62,400 nt of DNA from an uncultured Bacteroidales bacterium (GCA_902798615.1 CADBXL010000021.1:1-62400); one strand, 5' to 3'. Positions 8,847-16,755 are shown, numbered from the stretch's first letter. A program made the numbers and translations. Notes: a model not told the origin generated them from the sequence alone.

Positions 8847-9263
8847 TTACCATTCGCATTTTCCTACAAAGGGAAATGATTTTGATTCGCCTTTAGTATT
8901 TTGAATTTTTATGGTTCCTTTTAGTGCCAAAGATTCATAACCCTGTTCTGTTTGTTCTGAAATTGTAATGGTCAGCGTGTATGAGGCATTTGAAAATTCT
9001 CTTTCGTGTTTTGATGATCCTTGCTTTATTGAAAGAACTTCTTTCTTTCCGTTTATAATCATATAAGCTGTAAAGAAATCATCTGCAATGAGAAGTTTGT
9101 CATTTTTTAAGTCCTCTTGGGATAAATAATATCCACAACATGCTCCATCTATTTCAGATGGATATTCAGGGAGATAATCCAGTTTTAGCGTTGTGTTAGT
9201 GCTTTGCGCAAATGTCATTAGCGAAAAGAAACACAAAAATAAAACAATCACATTCTTTTTCAT
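8847..9263 (-). CDS. Small secreted protein of unknown function
   Basis: A 138-residue protein starting MKKNVIVLFLCFFSLMTFAQ, a clear Sec signal peptide with cleavage after FAQ or FA. The mature part has regularly alternating beta-strand-like segments (TTLKLDYLPEY, SYTLTITISEQ, LALKGTIKIQN) and two adjacent Cys (GACCGYY), and ends KCEW. I do not recognise a family. It lies 36 bp downstream of the DUF2185-like gene on the same strand and is probably transcribed with it. The pair stands alone among repeats, which fits an accessory insertion, though codon use does not look obviously foreign. Confidence 0.7.
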   Translation of the reverse strand: MKKNVIVLFLCFFSLMTFAQSTNTTLKLDYLPEYPSEIDGACCGYYLSQEDLKNDKLLIADDFFTAYMIINGKKEVLSIKQGSSKHEREFSNASYTLTITISEQTEQGYESLALKGTIKIQNTKGESKSFPFVGKCEW

Positions 9264-9299
9264 GTTTTTCTATTTTAATAAAGTTAGGGAATATACTAA

Positions 9300-9575
9300 T
9301 CATTCATCATCTATGTCACTAGCAATCCAATTGCCTTTGGAACTTGTTCGGTATGCTTGCTTTCCTAAAGGTAAATGCAACACTTCATTGAGAGTTTTGT
9401 CTAAGCATAGGATTTCCTCTAAAGAAAGGACAAAGGCATCCGATTCGCTAAGATTCTCCTCTTTTCCAAGGAATTGCCAAGCCCCATCTTTTTCGTGTAT
9501 AACTCTAATGATTGGAGAGTTGTTGTTTATGACATATTTTGTCGTGATGACATACTGATTATAGTTTATTTCCAT
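9300..9575 (-). CDS. DUF2185/Imm33-like small protein
   Basis: A 91-residue acidic cytoplasmic protein. The opening VITTKYVINNNSPIIRVIHE followed by DGAWQFLGKEE resembles the DUF2185 (immunity protein Imm33-like) pattern, in which a short N-terminal strand region is followed by a conserved W-F/L motif and a hydrophobic SLEEIL helix. Known Imm33-type proteins are found as immunity genes beside polymorphic toxins and also as orphans. No toxin gene is visible here; the next gene downstream encodes a secreted protein without toxin features. The family call is from memory of the motif and is tentative. The ORF itself is credible: it has a Bacteroidetes-type promoter upstream and a close downstream neighbour. 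Confidence 0.6.
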   Translation of the reverse strand: MEINYNQYVITTKYVINNNSPIIRVIHEKDGAWQFLGKEENLSESDAFVLSLEEILCLDKTLNEVLHLPLGKQAYRTSSKGNWIASDIDDE

Positions 9576-9606
9576 TTTTTGTCGGACTATTGGAACTTAT
9601 GTCATG

Positions 9607-9638
9607 CAAAAGTAAACAAAAATCTCAAATCAGCCAAG
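9607..9638 (-). promoter_or_regulatory. Probable promoter for the DUF2185-like gene
   Basis: On the minus strand TACTTTTG (9614 down to 9607) fits the -7 element TAnnTTTG. CTTG lies 20 bp upstream, one mismatch from the -33 TTTG. Confidence 0.5.
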
Positions 9639-9807
9639 GAAAACAGGGAAAAAGTTTCGACCTGTACGAATTTCCATGACATCATTCCTGCATAGAAAAA
9701 ATGAGCAACGACTGAATGAAGGAATTGCAGACGCAAGCCTAAAAGATATACCGCAAATTGTAATGTGGAGATTGCAATTTTGCTTTCAAAAAAAGAGTTT
9801 TTAAAAA

Positions 9808-10133
9808 ACTCGTCACTCGTCACCCGTAACGCTGTAAGTCGTTATGCCCTTGGTGTTTACAGCGCTGATTCATCCTATGCCACTCGTCACCCGACTCGTC
9901 ATCAAAATCTGTGTATCTTATTGATAATATGGGTGTTATATGCGTAATTTGCCCTCTCTCTACTCGTCACCCTGAAAAAGGTGACGAGTGAATTAACCCT
10001 GCAACTTATTCTGTGTCAGATTGATATGCTATGTGAGGGTGATGAGTGGGTGACGAGTGAAACGAAATGAATCATCGCTGTAATGTCAAGAACCACAGTA
10101 ACTTGCAGCGCTATGGGTGACGAGTTGACGAGT
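9808..10133. repeat. Iterated-word palindrome (word ACTCGTCACCC)
   Basis: Copies of ACTCGTCAC or CTCGTCACCC occur on the left (9808-9827, 9880-9900, 9961-9972) and their complements GGGTGACGAGT on the right (9978-9990, 10039-10062, 10114-10133). An internal pair, AACGCTGTAAGT and ACTTGCAGCG, is also inverted. No spacers of constant length exist, so this is not CRISPR. The 1.85-kb gap 9576-11428 contains this and the neighbouring elements, and no gene I can support. Confidence 0.7.
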
Positions 10134-10181
10134 GTTGTAAAAATTCTTTTTTTCTAATCCATTCGTCTCGCCTCTGCCTTA

Positions 10182-10247
10182 GGGCCGTTCTACCTCCGTT
10201 CCAGGTCCGTTGTAAAACCGTTCCAAGTCCGTTCCCAAGAATGGGAG
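10182..10247. repeat. Iterated word CCGTTCC
   Basis: The word CCGTTC/CCGTTCC with spacers such as AGGT and AAGT occurs five times in 66 bp and is followed by GGGAGGAA. It directly precedes the chain of TTAACGTGAG elements. Confidence 0.6.
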
Positions 10248-10259
10248 GAATAACGTGAG

Positions 10260-10537
10260 TTCAACGTAATTTTTTCTATACTTTGTATAACATTAATTGT
10301 GACATTAATAAAACATTAGTTTCGCATTAATTTTTATGTGACCACAGATTTCACAGATATAAGGGATTGTCTCGCTTGCGCTCGTGATTTGCATCTGTGA
10401 GAACCCTAAAATCTGTGGTTTATAAAAAAATGGAAGCGGATTTATCTGATTTATCTGATAGCTGGCGCGATATGTATTCCGCTAATATTCAGATAAATCA
10501 GATAAATCCGTTTCTTTTTTTCGAGTTCACGTTAATA
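10260..10537. repeat. MITE-like element with TTAACGTGAG termini (chain unit 1)
   Basis: It starts ATAACGTGAGTTCAACG and ends TCGAGTTCACGTTAA. Inside are CATTAAT words (10295-10337), an ACCACAGATT...ATCTGTGGT inverted pair (about 10341-10420), and a hairpin of GATTTATCT words (10437-10459 against 10487-10510). No ORF of note. Confidence 0.7.
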
Positions 10538-10539
10538 TA

Positions 10540-10729
10540 TTAACGTGAGTTCGATGAATTATAACGCTGTGCTTGGCTACACGAATTATCCGTGAATTAA
10601 GCGTAAATTATCGTAAATTTTCAATGAAAGGAAAAGAATTTATGGAAAATTCACGTTCAATTTACGTTAATTTACGTAGCTCCACATAGTGGAAACAAAG
10701 AAACTATAATTTCGTCGAACTCACGTTAT
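10540..10729. repeat. MITE-like element with TTAACGTGAG termini (chain unit 2)
   Basis: It starts TTAACGTGAGTTCGATGAA, two bases after the previous unit ends, and finishes TTCGTCGAACTCACGTTA. The interior carries GTAAATTATC-type words and their complements, as in the units at 10989 and 13738. Confidence 0.8.
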
Positions 10730-10821
10730 ATTAGAGTCTCGTTCCCCCCTACTTCCTGGGCTGTAAGTGGGGGGTATTTCCGTCATAACTCTCTTGATAA
10801 AACCATATAAACACCAAAAAC

Positions 10822-10915
10822 TTACCATTATAACACATTAATATTACCATAGTTTATGGTATTATAATGGTATTATTATGGTAATATAATGGTATTATTA
10901 TGGTATTATCATTGG
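10822..10915. repeat. Iterated word TGGTATTA with inverted partner
   Basis: TTACCAT occurs twice at the left (10822-10850), and TGGTATTAT or TGGTAATAT five times from 10856 to 10910. The segment is almost pure A+T and could form alternative hairpins. Confidence 0.6.
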
Positions 10916-10988
10916 ACTTACTTCGGAGGAAGTAGGGCTGTTTATAGGAGGAACAGAGTTTAGGGATAGTCTGTAAAATTACGTCAGT

Positions 10989-11207
10989 TTAACGGGAGTT
11001 CGGTGAAAATAAACGCTGCGCTTGGCTCATGAATTAATCGCAAATTATCCGTAAATTAACCGTAAATTATCCGCGAATTTATTATTGTTGACATGAGAGT
11101 AAAAGAATTTATGATTAATTCACGGATAATTCACGGGCATTTACGTTCGCCGAAGGCAAAAAATAAGGGGATGCTGAGAAGTTGCAAATTCATAGAACTC
11201 ACGTTAA
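10989..11207. repeat. MITE-like element with TTAACGTGAG termini, near-copy of 13738-13943
   Basis: It starts TTAACGGGAGTTCGGTGAAA and ends AGAACTCACGTTAA. Most of its sequence is almost identical to the element at 13738-13943, including TAAACGCTGCGCTTGGCT and TTATTATTGTTGACATGAGA. The two are about 2.7 kb apart in the same orientation. A 78-codon reading frame that begins inside it is not considered a gene. Confidence 0.85.
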
Positions 11208-11279
11208 TTAATAACACGTTAATGCCGTATTCATTTTTTGTGAGTCTTTTTATTATGTGGAATCATTTTACCATTAAAA

Positions 11280-11311
11280 TTTGTGTAGGTAAAAAAAAAG
11301 TTGTAATTTTG
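11280..11311 (+). promoter_or_regulatory. Promoter for the nucleotidyltransferase gene
   Basis: TTTG (11280-11283), 20 bp, TAATTTTG (11304-11311) is a full Bacteroidetes consensus match. It leaves a 5' leader of about 110 nt that contains the tandem repeat GGTGATGGGTGTTA (two copies, about 11326-11353). Confidence 0.75.
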
Positions 11312-11428
11312 CACTCGATATTTAGGTGATGGGTGTTAGGTGATGGGTGTTTGTGTTTAGCAAATCATTCCATCGGCAGTAAATACCTTTCACTTGGTGA
11401 CAAGAACGTATAAAACAAAAAAATATTT

Positions 11429-12352
11429 ATGAAGCCAACACTTTTTCTCCTTGCTGCTGGTATGGGAAGCCGTTATGGCGGCTTGAAGCAGCTTGACGGT
11501 CTGGGTCCTAACGGCGAGACCATCATGGATTATAGTATATATGACGCAATTGAGGCCGGTTTCGGCAAGATTGTATGGGTTATCCGTAAGGATTTCGAGG
11601 AGCAGTTCCGTAAGCAGATTCTCTCAAAGTATGAGGGTAAGATTAAGTGCGAGCTCTGTTTCCAGGGTATTGATGCTCTGCCAGAGGGTTTCTCTGTACC
11701 AGAAGGCCGTGAGAAGCCTTGGGGAACAAACCACGCCGTGCTCATGGGTAAGGACGTTATCAAGGAGCCTTTCTGCGTAATCAACTGCGACGACTTCTAC
11801 AACCGTGATGCGTTCAAGGTTATCGGCAAGTATCTTGCTGATCTTCCAGAGGGCGCTAAGGGACAGTATGCTATGGTTGGTTTCCGCGTAGGCAATACAT
11901 TGAGCGAGAACGGAACTGTTAGCCGTGGTGTTTGCTCAAAGGATGAGAAAGGCAACCTCACAACATGTGTTGAGCGTACAAAAATTGCACGTCTTGAGGA
12001 TGGTACAGTGGCTTATCGTGCTGACAACAAGGAAGATGGCGAGTGGGTTCGCGTAGATGAGAATGCTCCTGTTAGTATGAATATGTGGGGCTTCACTCCT
12101 GACTACTTCGAGTATTCTGAGGAGTATTTCAAGGAGTTCCTTTCAGATGAGGCTAACATCAAGAACCTCAAGTCAGAGTTCTTCATTCCTCTGATGGTGA
12201 ATAAGCTCATCAACGACGGCACAGCAACTTGCAAGGTGCTAGATACTACAAGTAAGTGGTTTGGTGTAACTTATTCTGAGGATCGTCCTGATACCGTAGC
12301 TCGTATTGCGAAGCTTGTTGAGGAGGGTGTGTATCCAAACAAACTTTTTTAA
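11429..12352 (+). CDS. Sugar-phosphate nucleotidyltransferase family protein
   Basis: A 307-residue cytoplasmic enzyme with the nucleotidyltransferase fold. The N-terminal motif LAAGMGSRYGGLKQLDGLG (residues 7-25) is the nucleotide-binding loop of NTP-transferase enzymes, and INCDDFYNRDAF (about residues 118-129) carries the metal-binding Asp pair. Family members activate sugar phosphates by making NDP-sugars; the substrate cannot be read from the sequence. It has its own promoter with a long leader, and a 193-bp palindromic element separates it from the DHH gene downstream. No neighbouring sugar gene suggests a pathway. The start at 11429 is the first ATG after the promoter and gives the motif at the usual distance. 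Confidence 0.85.
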   Translation: MKPTLFLLAAGMGSRYGGLKQLDGLGPNGETIMDYSIYDAIEAGFGKIVWVIRKDFEEQFRKQILSKYEGKIKCELCFQGIDALPEGFSVPEGREKPWGTNHAVLMGKDVIKEPFCVINCDDFYNRDAFKVIGKYLADLPEGAKGQYAMVGFRVGNTLSENGTVSRGVCSKDEKGNLTTCVERTKIARLEDGTVAYRADNKEDGEWVRVDENAPVSMNMWGFTPDYFEYSEEYFKEFLSDEANIKNLKSEFFIPLMVNKLINDGTATCKVLDTTSKWFGVTYSEDRPDTVARIAKLVEEGVYPNKLF

Positions 12353-12371
12353 AAGGAAACTAACAGCCACT

Positions 12372-12564
12372 CACCACGGCCCCTCACCCGTCCTGCGGAC
12401 ACCCTCTGACACATACTCGGAGATACTCAATCTCCGACTTCCCCAAGGGGCGAGGGGGAAGTTACTAATGAAACTTTATGGGGATTACTCATAGCGAAAA
12501 GAGGTGACTCGGACCTCGCCCCTTGGGGAGAGGATGCCCGTAGGGCAGGTGAGGGGCTGTGGTG
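12372..12564. repeat. Composite GC-rich palindromic element
   Basis: Outer arms CACCACGGCCCCTCACCCG (12372-12390) and CAGGTGAGGGGCTGTGGTG (12546-12564) are inverted. Within are CCCCAAGGGGCGAGGGGGAAG and its partner CCTCGCCCCTTGGGG, and the small hairpin CTCGGAGATACTCAATCTCCGA, a near-match to one in the element at 21141-21321. Confidence 0.8.
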
Positions 12565-12600
12565 AAGGTGTGTGTTCTTTTTCTTTTTTATTTCTTTTTC

Positions 12601-13635
12601 ATGAAATTAAATCTCGTTTCAGAGGCTGAAATATCTCAGCTTCGTGATATTGTGGCCGGGGCTGAGCGTGTGCTTGTCCTCGGCCATACTAACCCTGACG
12701 GCGATGCGATAGGCTCTACTCTGACATGGGCAGAGTATATGCGTCAGCAGGGTAAGGAGGCCACGGTGGTGGTTCCTGATATGTTCCCGGACTTTCTTCA
12801 TTGGATGCCTGGGTCAGAGACCATAGTACGCTATGACAAGCGTCCGGAGCTGGTAGAGAAACTGTTTGCCGAGTGCGATACTATTTTCTGCCTCGACTTC
12901 AATGTGCCTTCGCGCGTTACGGAGGCGTTAGGAGAGATTCTTGTGAAAGCTCCGGGAAAGAAAGTGCTTATTGACCATCATCTTGATCCGAAGGTTCCTA
13001 CGGTCCTGACAATCTCACGTCCAGAGATGAGTAGTACGTCAGAGATGGTTTTCCGACTGATATATCAGTTGGGCGGCTATGAGCAGATGTCGCATAAGAT
13101 GGCGGTTACCACATATTGTGGTATGATGACCGATACGGGTGGCTTTACGTTCAATTCCAGCCGTCCGGAGATATTCTATGTCATAAGTCTGCTTCTTGAG
13201 AAGGGAATAGACAAGGACAAGATATACCGTAATGTGTTCAATAACTTCAGCGACTATCGTCTGCGCCTTGTGGGGTATGTGCTGTATGAGAAACTGAGAA
13301 TACTCACTCCTCTCAGGGCATCGTATTACATACTGACAAAGCAGGACTTGAAGCGTTTCCACTATCTGAAGGGAGATGCTGAGGGACTTGTGAACATGCC
13401 TCTGCAACTGAAGGGGCATCGTCTGTCGATCTCGCTTCGTGAGGATACCGACAAGTCGAACACTATCTGGGTGAGTCTGAGGTCGGTAGATGATTTTCCA
13501 TGCAACGAGATGGCTGCCCAGTTCTTTAACGGCGGCGGACATAAGAATGCTTCAGGAGGCAGATTGAACTGCTCTGTGGAAGAGGCAGAGGAAATTGTAA
13601 AGAAAGCGGTAAAGGCGTTTGCGGAGTTGCTGTAG
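12601..13635 (+). CDS. DHH-family phosphoesterase (NrnA-like)
   Basis: A 344-residue cytoplasmic protein with the DHH-DHHA1 architecture. Metal-binding motifs are HTNPDGDAIGS (about residues 29-39) and LIDHH (about 123-127); the C-terminal DHHA1 domain has the substrate motif GGGHKNASGG (about 311-320). NrnA-type members degrade short oligoribonucleotides and hydrolyse 3'-phosphoadenosine 5'-phosphate; others act on cyclic dinucleotide products such as pApA. The absence of GGDEF, PAS or membrane segments fits the stand-alone NrnA group rather than GdpP. The frame is open upstream to 12559, but those residues come from the flanking element, so the ATG at 12601, just after a T-rich tract, is preferred. 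Confidence 0.88.
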   Translation: MKLNLVSEAEISQLRDIVAGAERVLVLGHTNPDGDAIGSTLTWAEYMRQQGKEATVVVPDMFPDFLHWMPGSETIVRYDKRPELVEKLFAECDTIFCLDFNVPSRVTEALGEILVKAPGKKVLIDHHLDPKVPTVLTISRPEMSSTSEMVFRLIYQLGGYEQMSHKMAVTTYCGMMTDTGGFTFNSSRPEIFYVISLLLEKGIDKDKIYRNVFNNFSDYRLRLVGYVLYEKLRILTPLRASYYILTKQDLKRFHYLKGDAEGLVNMPLQLKGHRLSISLREDTDKSNTIWVSLRSVDDFPCNEMAAQFFNGGGHKNASGGRLNCSVEEAEEIVKKAVKAFAELL

Positions 13636-13637
13636 AA

Positions 13638-13735
13638 AGCCTAACCAAGCCTTCCCAAAGATAGCCTAACCAAGCCTTCCCAAAGGGAAGGATGTTTTAT
13701 AGTATAATTACATCCTGCAAGGCTAAAGGCTTGTT
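13638..13735. repeat. Palindromic element, GCCTAACCAAGCCTTCCC family
   Basis: GCCTAACCAAGCCTTCCCAA occurs twice (from about 13639 and 13664); the second copy runs into AAAGGGAAGGATGTTTTATA. The same sequence forms the arms of the element between recF and the DUF721 gene (26849-26994). It starts 3 bp after the DHH gene's stop codon and could act as a transcript-end hairpin. Confidence 0.75.
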
Positions 13736-13737
13736 AA

Positions 13738-13943
13738 TTAACGTGAGTTCGGTGAAAATAAACGCTGCGCTTGGCTACATGAATTAATCGCAAATTATCC
13801 GTAAATTAACCGTAAATTATCCGCGAATTTATTATTGTTGACATGAGAATAAAAGAATTTACGATTAATTCACGGATAATTCACGGGCATTTACGTTCGC
13901 CCAAGGCAAAAATTAAGGGGTGATTTCATCGAACTCACGTTAA
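13738..13943. repeat. MITE-like element with TTAACGTGAG termini
   Basis: A 206-bp unit: left end TTAACGTGAGTTCGGTGAAA, right end TTTCATCGAACTCACGTTAA. The left half carries AAATTATCCG and AAATTAACCG words, the right half their complements (CACGGATAATTCACGG), so the unit can fold over much of its length. Near-identical to 10989-11207. Confidence 0.85.
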
Positions 13944-13991
13944 TTATTAATTATTAACTGTTATTTGTGATAATAGTTCGTAATTATTTAT

Positions 13992-13999
13992 TAATTTTG
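13992..13999 (+). promoter_or_regulatory. -7 element of the DUF4827-glmM promoter
   Basis: TAATTTTG matches TAnnTTTG and lies 32 bp before the DUF4827 ATG. The nearest upstream TTTG (13964-13967) is 24 bp away, slightly longer than the usual 19-21, so the -33 element is uncertain. Confidence 0.5.
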
Positions 14000-14031
14000 C
14001 ATTCGAAAAAATCAAAGTTGAAAGTTTTAAG

Positions 14032-14751
14032 ATGAAGAAAATATTTTATGCTGTAGTATCGCTTGTGGCTGTTTGCATGACAATTAGCTCATGTGATGAA
14101 TACGAGAGCTACGCAGAAAAGCGTGACTATGAGCTTTCCAGACTCTCAAGTTTTATCGATAATCCTACTTTCGGTGAGATTAAGGGGAAGAAGATATCTG
14201 TGATTTCGGAAAGCGAATTTCTGAAAGATACTGTTACAGACCTGTCAAAGAATGAGTTCGTGAAATTTGGCAATGGCTTGTATATGCAGATTGTAAGACG
14301 TGGTTGCGGCAGCGTTATCAAGGATGGAGAAAGTGCCAGCGTCATTTGTCGTTTCAAGGAGTATAACATCAATGCTAAGGAAGATGATTTGCAATCGCAA
14401 TTGAGAAATGACAATCCGTTTACTCTACAGGATTATTATGAAAAGTTTGATGTGAGGAAGAATTTAGGAACCTTTTCTGCTTCTTGGAGTGTAAGAGAGG
14501 ATGGTACGTATCATGGTGTGATGCCGAATAGTTATTTTACCGTAAATGTTTTTGGTCAGATTACGGGTCCTACCAATGTGCCTGAGGGATGGATAGTACC
14601 TTTGTCTTACATAAGACTTGGCCGTATAGCAAATGAGAATGACGAGCTTGCCAAGGTGCGTCTGATAGTTCCTCATAGTATGGGACATACTGAGTCAAAT
14701 GACCGTATATATGCTTGCTATTATGAAATTACATACGAAAGAGGCATTTAG
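14032..14751 (+). CDS. DUF4827-family lipoprotein
   Basis: A 239-residue protein with a lipoprotein signal peptide ending ISSC (Cys at residue 21). DUF4827 proteins are Bacteroidetes lipoproteins, usually encoded just before glmM, as here. The middle part (GLYMQIVRRGCGSVIKDGESASVICRF, about residues 82-108, then VPEGWIVPLSYIRLG) resembles the layout of FKBP-type domains, where a tethered nucleophile-free binding pocket is bounded by such strands; I infer an FKBP-like fold but not peptidyl-prolyl isomerase activity. It has its own promoter and lies 48 bp upstream of glmM, so the two are probably co-transcribed. The function is not established. Confidence 0.8.
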   Translation: MKKIFYAVVSLVAVCMTISSCDEYESYAEKRDYELSRLSSFIDNPTFGEIKGKKISVISESEFLKDTVTDLSKNEFVKFGNGLYMQIVRRGCGSVIKDGESASVICRFKEYNINAKEDDLQSQLRNDNPFTLQDYYEKFDVRKNLGTFSASWSVREDGTYHGVMPNSYFTVNVFGQITGPTNVPEGWIVPLSYIRLGRIANENDELAKVRLIVPHSMGHTESNDRIYACYYEITYERGI

Positions 14752-14799
14752 CAGAGAGTAAAGATTAAAGTTGAAAGTGTAAAGTAAAAAAATAGTTAT

Positions 14800-16188
14800 A
14801 TGACACTCATAAAATCAATTTCTGGTATTCGTGGTACTATCGGCGGTCCTGCTGGTGATACCCTTAATCCGCTTGATATCGTAAAGTTTACATCGGCTTA
14901 CGCTACATTTATCCGTAAGAGTACAAAGAACCCAACTAACAAGATTGTTGTTGGTCGTGATGCACGTATCTCAGGTGAGATGGTGAAGAACGTGGTTTGC
15001 GGTACGTTGATGGGCATGGGCTATGATGTTATCAATATCGGACTTGCATCTACTCCTACAACCGAGCTTGCCGTTACTATGGCAGGTGCTGATGGCGGTA
15101 TCATCATAACTGCTTCTCACAACCCACGCCATTGGAATGCTCTCAAGCTCCTTAATGCTCGTGGTGAGTTCCTTACAAAGGATGACGGAAATGAGGTTCT
15201 TGCTATTGCTGAGGCAGAGGCATTTGAGTATGCTGATGTTGACCACATGGGTAAATATACAGAAGAAAACTTTGACGACCGTCATGTTGAGGCTGTGCTC
15301 AATCTCAAGCTTACAGATGTTGAGGCAATAAAGAAGGCAGGATTCCGTGTAGTTGTTGATTCTATCAATTCTGTTGGTGGTATTATCCTTCCTAAGCTCC
15401 TTGACAAGCTTGGTGTGGAATATAAGTTCCTTAATGGAGAGGCTAATGGTGACTTTGCACATAATCCAGAGCCACTTGAGAAGAATCTCACAGGTATTAT
15501 GGGTGAACTGGCAAAGGGCGGATATGACCTCGGTATCGTGGTTGATCCTGACGTTGACCGTCTTGCATTCATCTGTGAGGATGGTAAGATGTTCGGTGAG
15601 GAATATACCCTTGTAAGCGTTGCCGACTATGTTCTTGAGCATACCCCGGGTGCAACTGTAAGCAACCTCAGTTCTACACGTGCCCTTCGTGATGTAACCG
15701 AGAAGCATGGTGGCGTATATAGTGCTGCTGCGGTAGGTGAGGTTAACGTAACTACAAAGATGCGTGAGGTAGGTGCTGTAATCGGTGGTGAAGGTAATGG
15801 TGGAGTAATCTATCCAGAGAGCCACTATGGTCGTGATGCCCTTGTCGGTATTGCTCTGTTCCTTTCATCTCTCGCTCATAAGGGCGTGAAAGTTAGTGAG
15901 CTCCGTAAGACTTTCCCTGAGTATTTCATTGCAAAGAACCGCATAGACCTTACCCCAAGTACCGATGTGGATGCAATCCTCGCAAAGGTGAAGGATATGT
16001 ATTCTGCTCAGCCAGATGCTAAGGTTAATGATATTGACGGCGTTAAGATTGATTTCCCTGATATGTGGGTACATCTCCGCAAGTCAAACACAGAGCCAAT
16101 CATCCGTGTTTATTCTGAGGCACACTCTATGGAGGAGGCCGATGCTATCGGCAAGAAGATTATGGGAGTAGTATATTCATTCCAGTAA
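14800..16188 (+). CDS. glmM: Phosphoglucosamine mutase
   Basis: A 462-residue enzyme of the alpha-D-phosphohexomutase superfamily with all four expected motifs: the phosphoserine loop ITASHNPRHWNALK (about residues 102-115), the Mg-binding loop DPDVDRLAF (about 248-256), the sugar-binding loop GEGNGGVIYP (about 329-338) and a C-terminal phosphate-binding segment (RKSNTEPIIRVYSEA). GlmM converts glucosamine-6-phosphate into glucosamine-1-phosphate, the precursor of UDP-GlcNAc for peptidoglycan and LPS. The Bacteroidetes orthologue carries the PRHWNALK loop seen here. It is second in a transcript with the DUF4827 lipoprotein and is followed by a clear terminator. Confidence 0.93.
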   Translation: MTLIKSISGIRGTIGGPAGDTLNPLDIVKFTSAYATFIRKSTKNPTNKIVVGRDARISGEMVKNVVCGTLMGMGYDVINIGLASTPTTELAVTMAGADGGIIITASHNPRHWNALKLLNARGEFLTKDDGNEVLAIAEAEAFEYADVDHMGKYTEENFDDRHVEAVLNLKLTDVEAIKKAGFRVVVDSINSVGGIILPKLLDKLGVEYKFLNGEANGDFAHNPEPLEKNLTGIMGELAKGGYDLGIVVDPDVDRLAFICEDGKMFGEEYTLVSVADYVLEHTPGATVSNLSSTRALRDVTEKHGGVYSAAAVGEVNVTTKMREVGAVIGGEGNGGVIYPESHYGRDALVGIALFLSSLAHKGVKVSELRKTFPEYFIAKNRIDLTPSTDVDAILAKVKDMYSAQPDAKVNDIDGVKIDFPDMWVHLRKSNTEPIIRVYSEAHSMEEADAIGKKIMGVVYSFQ

Positions 16189-16212
16189 ACGACTATAATT
16201 GATAATATGAAT

Positions 16213-16247
16213 GGGCAATGTCTTTCGTAGGCATTGCCCTTTTCTTT
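16213..16247 (+). terminator. Rho-independent terminator after glmM
   Basis: GGGCAATG (16213-16220) and GCATTGCCC (16231-16239) form a stem followed by a T-rich tract (TTTTCTTTT), 24 bp after the glmM stop. Confidence 0.8.
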
Positions 16248-16291
16248 TGAAATTCTTAGGGGATAATTATCAATTATAAATTATAAATTAA

Positions 16292-16329
16292 CGCAAGAAA
16301 GGTATTCCACACGGAATACCTTTCTTGCG
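16292..16329 (-). terminator. Strong hairpin ending the SRP RNA/tRNA-Thr transcript
   Basis: A perfect 17-bp stem with a 4-nt loop (CGCAAGAAAGGTATTCC and its complement), 5 bp beyond the tRNA 3' end. The minus-strand sequence after it is TTAATTTATAATTT, only moderately T-rich. Confidence 0.75.
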
Positions 16330-16334
16330 TTTCG

Positions 16335-16408
16335 AGCCTCTTGTCGGATTCGAACCAACGACCCCGAGATTACAAATCACGTGCTCTGGCCAACTGAGCT
16401 AAAGAGGC
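16335..16408 (-). tRNA. tRNA-Thr (anticodon TGT)
   Basis: The reverse strand gives a full cloverleaf: acceptor stem GCCTCTT/AAGAGGC, D-arm GCTCAGTTGGCCAGAGC, anticodon loop TTTGTAA with TGT, and T-arm with GGTTCGAATCC. No CCA is encoded. It lies about 5 nt downstream of the SRP RNA on the same strand. Confidence 0.93.
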
Positions 16409-16409
16409 A

Positions 16410-16515
16410 GGGTGGGCAGCTACTTACATCGCGCCGCTACAACCAACTACCTTTGCTACGTTCCCGTCCTGGAGGATTCGAAGGGAGCTGGCCGTGCAAG
16501 ACTGCCCGTGCCCGT
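16410..16515 (-). ncRNA. ffs: Signal recognition particle RNA, small bacterial type
   Basis: The minus strand has outer complementary segments GGGCAG (16507-16502) and CTGCCC (16419-16414), and a central hairpin containing CCAGGACGGGAACGTAGCAA followed by AGGTAG. That is the Bacteroidetes version of the conserved domain IV loop of 4.5S RNA, which binds Ffh. The core is about 94 nt; exact transcript ends are not certain. A -7-like element lies just upstream and tRNA-Thr immediately downstream. Confidence 0.82.
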
Positions 16516-16534
16516 CTTGCGTTTTTTGCGGGTG

Positions 16535-16542
16535 CAAAGGTA
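16535..16542 (-). promoter_or_regulatory. -7 element upstream of the SRP RNA
   Basis: The minus strand reads TACCTTTG, a match to TAnnTTTG, at the right distance for transcription to begin near 16528. No clear TTTG is seen 19-21 bp upstream. Confidence 0.5.
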
Positions 16543-16700
16543 GTAAAAATAAATGAATAATGAATGATGAATAATGGATAATTGGTCTGTCGTTAACTTT
16601 AATTAACAAGTAGGAAATCCTATTTCTCCTTATAAATGCGTGTGCGCGAGTGAAAAAATTAAAAAATTAGCATAAAGCAAGAAAAATGTTGTGATTTCAT

Positions 16701-16731
16701 GTTGTGATGTTCTGAAAAATGAGTAACTTTG
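16701..16731 (+). promoter_or_regulatory. Promoter for the DUF4199-GT2 operon
   Basis: GTTG (16701-16704), 19 bp, TAACTTTG (16724-16731); the ATG of the first gene is 25 bp further on. One mismatch in the -33 element. Confidence 0.6.
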
Positions 16732-16755
16732 TAGCCAATTAGTGCATATAAGAAA

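Noticed and set aside
9808-10133. Possible CRISPR array
   Set aside because: The repeats are short, in both orientations and irregularly spaced; there are no spacers of constant length and no cas genes.
11093-11329. 78-codon plus-strand reading frame
   Set aside because: It begins inside the MITE-like element at 10989-11207, and its reading is explained by the element; it has no recognisable protein features.
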